From CAZGAH01 sp964523295 (GTDB lineage: Bacteria > Desulfobacterota > Desulfovibrionia > Desulfovibrionales > Desulfovibrionaceae): 10,900 nt of DNA. The notes beneath the pieces were generated by a model. The model was not told the origin of the DNA. It saw only the letters and a list, made by a program, of their open reading frames with translations, and ran no database searches. Positions 6,769 to 10,900 of this stretch are shown here, in pieces (position 1 is the stretch's first letter; each line of letters opens with the position of its first letter). The translations under genes and the position numbers were made by a program. The stretch is taken from assembly GCA_964523295.1 (NCBI GenBank), contig CAZGAH010000115.1, positions 1-10,900 of the forward strand, given 5' to 3'.

Positions 6769-7937
6769 GGGCGGGCGCCCTCTGCCGGCGAGGGCGCGGG
6801 ATTGCCGGCGGGTGCCGGCGTTGCCGGCGTATCGGAGGCGCGGGCCTGGACCTTCATGCCCGGCCGCAGCTGGATCTGGCCTTCGGTGACCACGGTTTCG
6901 CCCGGAGTCAGGCCCTTGCCGATCAGCGAGAACCCGTCCACGCGCCGTTCGACCGTGACCGGCTTGAGCGCGACCGTTTCATCGGCCTGCACCACGAAGA
7001 CGAAATCGCCTTCCCGCTTGGAGAGCACGGCCACCGTGGGCACGAGCAGGGCGTCAGGTTGCGTGGTCAGGGTCACGACGACGCGCACGAACTGCCCGGG
7101 CCAGAGCTTTTTCTCCGTGTTCGCGCACTCGGCCTGGGCCAGGATCATCCCGGTCTGCGGATCGACCGCGTTGTTTATGGAAGTGACCAGTCCGCTGACC
7201 ACGCCGTCGATGCCGGGGCCGGTGACGTCCGCCTGCAGCGGCCCGGCGTCGAGATAGCGGCGCAGTCCGGGCAGATCGTTCTCGGACAGGGTGAATTTGA
7301 CGATGGCGGGTTGGATCTGGTTGATGGTTACCACCGTATCGGTATTGGCGTTGACCAGATTGCCGGTCTTGATACGCTGGTATCCGGCAACGCCGGTAAC
7401 CGGGGAACGGATTTCGCAGTACCCCAGGTTCAGCCGCGCCGTGGCGACCTCGGCCTCGTCGACGCGCACCTGCTCCCGGGCCTGCCCGGCAGAGGATCGG
7501 CTTTTTTCGTAGTCGTCGATGCTGACGACCTGCTGGCGCACGAGCTGCGCGTAGCGGCGGTAATCGCGGTCGCGCTGTCCAGCGAGCACGGTATCCCGGC
7601 TCAGGGCCGCCTCGGCCTGCCGCAGTTTGGCCTCGAAGGGCGCCGGATCGATGCGCATGAGCAGGTTGCCGTCGGCGATGTCCGCGCCTTCGACGAACAG
7701 CGTCTCCAGCAGCGTGCCGGTGACCTGGGCACGGACGTTCACCGTGCGCGTGGCCTCGACATGCCCCACGGCCTCGAGCGTCAGCGGCGCGTGGCGCTGA
7801 AAGGCGCTGGCCACGGAAACCACTGCCGGCCGCGGCGGCGGCTTGTCGTCCTTTTTGGACTGGCAGCCGGGCGTGGCCAGACTCATGAACAGCAAAAGCG
7901 CCGCCGTCAGTGTACGCTGGAAAAGGGATAGCGTCAT
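6765..7937 (-). CDS. RND efflux periplasmic adaptor (membrane fusion protein)
   Basis: Predicted 390-aa HlyD/AcrA-family adaptor that links the RND permease to an outer-membrane channel. The start at 7937 is preferred over an in-frame extension to 8030: a GAGGAG sits just upstream and the protein then begins with a hydrophobic signal (TLTAALLLFMSLATPGC). Cys25 makes a likely, though non-ideal (TPGC), lipobox for an inner-membrane-anchored lipoprotein. In order come the first half of the lipoyl domain (VEATRTVNVRAQVTGTL...VEGADIADGNLLMRIDPAPF), a coiled-coil hairpin at about residues 100-155, the second lipoyl half (YCEIRSPVTGVAGYQRIKTGNLV), the beta-barrel domain with PGQFVRVVVTL, and a membrane-proximal end with GLTPGETVVTEGQIQLRPGMKV. 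The tail is Ala/Pro rich. First gene of the efflux operon; its stop overlaps the permease start. Confidence 0.95.
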   Translation of the reverse strand: MTLSLFQRTLTAALLLFMSLATPGCQSKKDDKPPPRPAVVSVASAFQRHAPLTLEAVGHVEATRTVNVRAQVTGTLLETLFVEGADIADGNLLMRIDPAPFEAKLRQAEAALSRDTVLAGQRDRDYRRYAQLVRQQVVSIDDYEKSRSSAGQAREQVRVDEAEVATARLNLGYCEIRSPVTGVAGYQRIKTGNLVNANTDTVVTINQIQPAIVKFTLSENDLPGLRRYLDAGPLQADVTGPGIDGVVSGLVTSINNAVDPQTGMILAQAECANTEKKLWPGQFVRVVVTLTTQPDALLVPTVAVLSKREGDFVFVVQADETVALKPVTVERRVDGFSLIGKGLTPGETVVTEGQIQLRPGMKVQARASDTPATPAPAGNPAPSPAEGARP

Positions 7938-8347
7938 CGCGCTCCTCGTTGACCTGGACAGGAAAAAGGCCCGTCGTTTTGCCGCAGCTGGCCGATACGC
8001 AGTGCTCCACCAAACGCCGGGCAATGTCAATGTTCTGGCGCGTGCCCGACGTCGTGGGAGGGGGAAGGAACCCCTTTTTGGAAAAAGGGGTTCTTTCCCC
8101 CTCCCACACCCTCCCCCTATCTCTCCAAAAAACGTTTACTGTTTTGTGCTGTTGTCGACGGCAAGTAGGATTCGGTCTCGCCTTGCAGACCGGGGCGGCG
8201 CGTCGAAGGGGGAGAGGCCGGCCGATGCCATGTACGCGCTGGACAGAGGGACGCGGCAGGCGTAGAGGCCGGAGTTTCCGCCTTTGCCAGCGCCTGATTC
8301 CGGGCCGCTGCGGGCACAACGGCGCCGGGTTTCGGCCCGGAGTGGTT
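7938..8347. other. Divergent intergenic region (adaptor / EamA)
   Basis: These 410 bp separate the minus-strand efflux operon from the plus-strand EamA gene and hold no gene I can support. A TTGACA on the minus strand (8030-8025) could be a -35 box for the efflux operon, but no -10 box stands at proper spacing. The plus strand has only a weak TTGTGC-N16-TAGGAT pair near 8143-8170. The dominant feature is the palindrome at 8054-8107. No regulator gene of TetR, MarR or LysR type is adjacent. Confidence 0.5.
8054..8107. repeat. Near-perfect 54-bp palindrome
   Basis: Arms 8054-8079 and 8082-8107 are complementary over 26 positions, with one G-T wobble pair (8067/8094) and only GG at the centre. 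The inner part is GAACCCCTTTTTG/GAAAAAGGGGTTC and the outer part GTGGGAGGGGGA with its complement. Each strand would give a very strong hairpin, and the downstream strand continues C-rich and then A-rich. It looks like a bidirectional terminator or dispersed palindromic repeat. My impression is that similar C/G-rich palindromes recur in Desulfovibrio genomes, but I cannot verify that here. Confidence 0.9.
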
Positions 8348-9247
8348 ATGCGTACACGCTGGTTACCCTATGCTGCGCTGCTGAGCGCCATGGCGCTCTG
8401 GGGCAGCTCGTTCGTGGCCATGAAAACGGCCGTGGGCAGCTATGATCCGCTGGTGGTGGTCTTCTGTCGCATGCTCATCGGCACGCTGCTGTTCGCCCCG
8501 CTCGCCCGACGCTGGCGACGCGAGCGCTATTGTCCGGGCGACTGGAAGGCGCTGACGCTGATGGCCGTGTTCGAGCCCGTGCTCTATTTCGTCTGCGAGG
8601 GCTATGCCCTGCGCCTGACCTCGGCGTCGCAGGCCGGCATGATCACGGCCACGCTGCCGGCCATGGTGGCCGTGGCCGCGGTGCTCATGCTCAAAGAACG
8701 CGTACGCGGCCGCACCTGGGCGGGTTTCGGTCTGAGCGTGGCCGGCGTGGTGGTCATCTCGCTCGCGGCCGAGGAAACCGGCTCCGCGCCGGCGCCGCTG
8801 CTGGGCAACCTGCTCGAACTCCTGGCCATGGGCTGCGCGACCGGCTACATGATCAGCCTCAAGCGACTCTCGGCGCGCTATTCGCCCTGGTTTCTCACGG
8901 CCGTGCAGTCGTTCGTCGGCTGCATCCTGTTTTTCCCGACCCTGTTCCTGCCCTGGACAGAGCTCCCGCGACACCTGGACCCCGCGGCCGCGCTGGCCGT
9001 GCTCTACCTGGGCGCAATCGTGACCATCGCGGCCTACGGCTTCTACAACTACGGCATGAGCCGCATCCCGGCCAGCCAGGCCAGCGCCTTCGTCAACCTC
9101 ATTCCGGTATTCACGGCGTTGATGGGCTACGCCTTCCTGGACGAACGCCTGACGCCGCTACAACTCGGCGCGGCAGGGCTCATCTTTTGCGGCGTGTTCC
9201 TGAGCCAGGGACGTCAATCCTCGCCTGCGCCGGCGGGGGAGAGCTGA
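8348..9247 (+). CDS. EamA/DMT-family transporter
   Basis: Predicted 299-aa integral inner-membrane protein with about ten transmembrane helices, the usual size for 10-TMS drug/metabolite transporters. The open frame extends far upstream, but the ATG at 8348 is chosen because GGAG lies five bases upstream of it and the first helix starts there (LPYAALLSAMALWGSSFVAM, with the family's ALWGSSF motif). Two EamA repeats are visible: residues about 5-140, ending with ASQAGMITATLPAMVAVAAV and LKERV, and about 150-290, ending with ASQASAFVNLIPVFTALMGY and LDERLTPLQ. These duplicated A-S-Q-A-...-P...ER blocks are diagnostic. The substrate is unknown; family members export amino acids, metabolites or drugs. 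It is transcribed divergently from the RND operon and sits 12 bp before a small gene on the same strand. Confidence 0.93.
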   Translation: MRTRWLPYAALLSAMALWGSSFVAMKTAVGSYDPLVVVFCRMLIGTLLFAPLARRWRRERYCPGDWKALTLMAVFEPVLYFVCEGYALRLTSASQAGMITATLPAMVAVAAVLMLKERVRGRTWAGFGLSVAGVVVISLAAEETGSAPAPLLGNLLELLAMGCATGYMISLKRLSARYSPWFLTAVQSFVGCILFFPTLFLPWTELPRHLDPAAALAVLYLGAIVTIAAYGFYNYGMSRIPASQASAFVNLIPVFTALMGYAFLDERLTPLQLGAAGLIFCGVFLSQGRQSSPAPAGES

Positions 9248-9259
9248 GAAGGAACGGCG

Positions 9260-9490
9260 ATGAAGGACACCATGACGGATTATCTGGAGAATTGCCCCTT
9301 TTTCCTGGGATACCAGGACGAAGGAAAGGCCTTGATCGACGTTGAACGCTTCAAGGCCTGGATGATGTCAGGCGAAGAGCAAACGCGGCATTGTATGAGC
9401 AGCGAGCGCATGAAAGAGCGCATTGAAACGGCCATGCATCGCCAGGGAGGCAGGACGCTCGAAGAGGTCAAGCGTGAACGTGATCGTTGA
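9260..9490 (+). CDS. Small protein, possible antitoxin partner
   Basis: Predicted 76-aa soluble protein starting at 9260 after an AAGGA ribosome binding site, 12 bp beyond the EamA stop and so possibly on its transcript; a second Met lies four codons in. I do not recognise the family. The N-terminal half is acidic and aromatic (DYLENCPFFLGYQDEG); the C-terminal half is helical and charged (SSERMKERIETAMHRQGG then TLEEVKRERDR). Its end overlaps by 17 bp the start of a YoeB/Txe-like toxin fragment, the gene order and overlap typical of an antitoxin upstream of its toxin. The C-terminal SSERMKERIE is faintly like the toxin-binding tail of YefM/Axe antitoxins, but the usual N-terminal Phd/YefM fold is not apparent. 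The antitoxin role rests on position. Confidence 0.6.
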   Translation: MKDTMTDYLENCPFFLGYQDEGKALIDVERFKAWMMSGEEQTRHCMSSERMKERIETAMHRQGGRTLEEVKRERDR

Positions 9491-9605
9491 TGACCTCGCC
9501 TTCGAAGACCTGGCATGGTGGGTCTCCACAACGCCGCGCAGTGCCAGAAAAAGCATACGGCTGATCGAAGAGCGAAAACGGCCGCCGTGTACCGGAAGCG
9601 GGTAG
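9474..9605 (+). pseudogene. Truncated YoeB/Txe-family toxin
   Basis: Forty-three codons from a GTG at 9474 (GAGG six bases upstream) encode the N-terminal half of a YoeB/Txe ribosome-dependent mRNA interferase: VNVIVDDLAFEDLAWWVSTT, then the second helix SARKSIRLIEERKR and CTGSG. E. coli YoeB is 84 residues. The match ends where its GKGKPEPL motif should be: a TAG (9603-9605) replaces the expected Lys codon, and Pro-Glu codons follow it. The catalytic residues of YoeB (Glu46, Arg65, His83) all lie beyond this point. Reading on past the stop gives only a poor match, so more than one lesion is likely. The product should be inactive as a nuclease. The family call is by eye. Confidence 0.65.
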
Positions 9606-9685
9606 CCGGAGCTTGCGCGACAGACGGCATGTTGCGCCTCGCCTGCGCGCCTGCCCGCCCGTGCCGCCCGGCTGATCGGGGGTAT

Positions 9686-9707
9686 GAAAATGCCCCGAGG
9701 CGTTTTC
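9686..9707. terminator. Bidirectional intrinsic terminator
   Basis: GAAAATGCC and GGCGTTTTC form a 9-bp stem with loop CCGA, flanked by A4 and T4 so that it can work on either strand; the T-G position is a wobble on the plus-strand RNA and a mismatch on the minus-strand one. It lies exactly between convergent genes, 81 bp after the toxin remnant and 25 bp after the TPR gene's stop codon. The short T-run makes it only moderately strong. Confidence 0.55.
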
Positions 9708-9732
9708 GACATCCGACGCAGCCCCCCGCCTG

Positions 9733-10900
9733 CTATGTCCCGCTGTCGCCGACCCCAGCCAACACCCGTTGAATGATCCCCTTGATCTCTGCGGCGGCAT
9801 CATTCTGTCCAAGCTTGCGAAAACCCTCCATACTGCGCCGCAGCACCGCCAGCCCCGCCTCGCGCTGACCGGCCTGGATCAGGAATCGGCCATGGCCTGA
9901 CCCGATGGCTGCGATGAAGTCCAGCCGGCCGAGCTTCTCCACGATGGCATAGGCTCTGGCAACCTTTTCCGCGGCCTCGTGTCGCTTGTCCTGGGCCAAA
10001 TCAATGTTGGCCATACCCCAGAGCGTATGGGCGATGCCGTCGGGATCATTGAGCTTCGTAAATGAATCCAGCCGCGCTGTCTGCAAGGCCATGGCCTCGC
10101 CCAGCTCGCCGCGGGCAACGAGGATGTCCGCAATCTTGCCCTGGGTCACGGCGATGGACCGCACGTCGCCCAGGCGTTGATAGACCGGAAGTACCTCCTC
10201 CGTCCGGATGCGCAGCGCCTCGTCCAGCTTGCCGCGGTCAACGAGGATGTCCGCGATCTTGCCCCGGGTCACGGCGATGGACTTCACGTCGCCCAATCTT
10301 TGGAAGGCGGGGAGCACCTCGTCTCGCAGGGACGTGAGGGCCTCGTCCAGCCTGCCGCGGGCAACGAGGATGTCCGCGATCTGGCCCTGGGTCACGGCGA
10401 TGGACTTCACGTCGCCCAGGCGCTGATAGACCGGAAGTACCTCCTCCGTCCGGATGCGCAACGCCTCGTCCAGATCGCCGCGGTCATAAAGGATGTCCGC
10501 GATCTGACTTTGGGTTATGGCGATGGCCCTCACGTCGCCCAGGCGCTGATAGACCGGAAGTACCTCCTCCGTCCGGATGCGCAGCGCCTCGTCCAGCTCG
10601 CCGCGGTCAACGAGGATGTCCGCAATTTTGCCCTGGGTCACGGCGATGGAGCGCATGTCGCCCAGACGCTGATAGACTGGAAGTTGTTCCTCCGTCCGGA
10701 TGCGTAGCGCCTCGTCCGGCTCGCCGCGGGCAATGAGGATGTCCGCAATCCTGCCCCGGGTCACGGCGATGGACTGCACGTCGCCCAGGCGTTGATAGAC
10801 CGGAAGTACCTCCTCCGTCCGGATGCGTAGCGCTTCGTCCAGCTCGCCGCGGGCAACGAGGATGTCCGCGATCTTGCCCCGGGTCACGGCGATGGACTTC
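9733..10900 (-). CDS. TPR-repeat protein, C-terminal part (runs off window)
   Basis: Partial: the last 389 codons of a larger gene whose 5' end lies beyond 10900. A GTG at 10887 is inside a repeat and is not the start. The visible part is a tetratricopeptide-repeat solenoid. At least seven consecutive 41-residue units share SIAVTxGKIADILxxRGELD, EALRIRTEE and LPVYQRLGD; the TPR signature positions (small residues, Leu/Ile, ALR) are clear. One unit (about 10280-10360) is diverged (ALTSLRDEVLPAFQRL). Three less similar repeats (QTARLDSFTKLND; MANIDLAQDKRHEAAEKV; SGHGRFLIQAGQREAGLAVL) close the solenoid before a short tail. No signal peptide, membrane segment or enzyme domain is visible. TPR arrays of this style commonly follow an N-terminal NTPase, TIR, CHAT or other signalling domain, but nothing in the window shows which, if any. 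Convergent with the EamA-toxin segment. Confidence 0.9.
   Translation of the reverse strand, partial: KSIAVTRGKIADILVARGELDEALRIRTEEVLPVYQRLGDVQSIAVTRGRIADILIARGEPDEALRIRTEEQLPVYQRLGDMRSIAVTQGKIADILVDRGELDEALRIRTEEVLPVYQRLGDVRAIAITQSQIADILYDRGDLDEALRIRTEEVLPVYQRLGDVKSIAVTQGQIADILVARGRLDEALTSLRDEVLPAFQRLGDVKSIAVTRGKIADILVDRGKLDEALRIRTEEVLPVYQRLGDVRSIAVTQGKIADILVARGELGEAMALQTARLDSFTKLNDPDGIAHTLWGMANIDLAQDKRHEAAEKVARAYAIVEKLGRLDFIAAIGSGHGRFLIQAGQREAGLAVLRRSMEGFRKLGQNDAAAEIKGIIQRVLAGVGDSGT
10100..10900. repeat. 123-bp tandem repeats encoding TPR units
   Basis: The string GATGTCCGC recurs at 10123, 10246, 10369, 10492, 10615, 10738 and 10861, an exact 123-bp period (41 codons) with no length variation. 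Long stretches between units are almost identical, for example GATAGACCGGAAGTACCTCC. Such DNA-level identity implies recent amplification or gene conversion, and the array continues past the window end. Confidence 0.95.

Noticed and set aside
8117..8317. 66-residue minus-strand open frame in the divergent spacer
   Set aside because: Low-complexity Ala/Pro/Ser/Arg sequence, no convincing ribosome binding site and no recognisable similarity.
7910..8347. N-terminal extension of the EamA transporter by about 146 codons
   Set aside because: It would run through the 54-bp palindrome and has no plausible protein character; the ATG at 8348 with GGAG upstream begins exactly at the first transmembrane helix.
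10177..10707. Plus-strand repetitive open frame
   Set aside because: It is the antisense of the TPR repeats; its repetition only reflects the 123-bp DNA period.

Overview
The window looks like draft chromosome (one run of ten Ns) from a GC-rich Gram-negative bacterium. It encodes outer-membrane-type lipoproteins and a tripartite RND efflux pump. The base composition, the very long C/G-rich hairpin between genes and the 41-residue TPR style recall Desulfovibrio-like Desulfobacterota. That assignment is a judgement from style, not from a marker gene.

Left end (1-375): no complete gene. Three 24-bp direct repeats at 99-166 resemble the terminal repeats of an insertion sequence (IS21-like), so the far left is probably the edge of a mobile element. 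On the minus strand follows a cassette transcribed right to left. It starts with a WYL-domain regulator (2415-3416) that has a good sigma70 promoter with an overlapping palindrome. Next is a 188-aa protein that looks like two separate pieces of the DNA polymerase III alpha subunit (DnaE) joined together without the catalytic site (1668-2234). Then come a small DUF6915-like protein (1334-1624) and a 299-aa lipoprotein (376-1275) whose C-terminus carries a CxPHxC loop like that of Ivy lysozyme inhibitors. The last three are closely spaced and probably co-transcribed. A long imperfect inverted repeat covers the ribosome binding site of the DnaE-like gene.

Middle (3664-7937, minus strand): a two-gene efflux operon, a periplasmic adaptor lipoprotein followed by an MdtB/MdtC-type RND permease, joined by a 4-bp ATGA overlap. 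The permease contains the N gap. No TolC/OprM-type outer-membrane channel is present here. The 410-bp divergent spacer upstream (7938-8347) holds an almost perfect 54-bp palindrome.

Right part: a plus-strand EamA/DMT-family transporter (8348-9247) is followed 12 bp later by a small protein (9260-9490) that overlaps a 43-aa remnant of a YoeB/Txe-type toxin (9474-9605). The remnant ends in a stop before all the catalytic residues. A short bidirectional terminator (9686-9707) separates this from a converging minus-strand gene that runs off the window. That gene encodes at least seven near-identical 41-residue TPR units and a more degenerate C-terminal cap.

The most notable content is the WYL / DnaE-fragment / DUF6915 / Ivy-like lipoprotein cassette, which I do not recognise as a described system. 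Second is the recently amplified TPR array, whose N-terminal domain lies outside the window.
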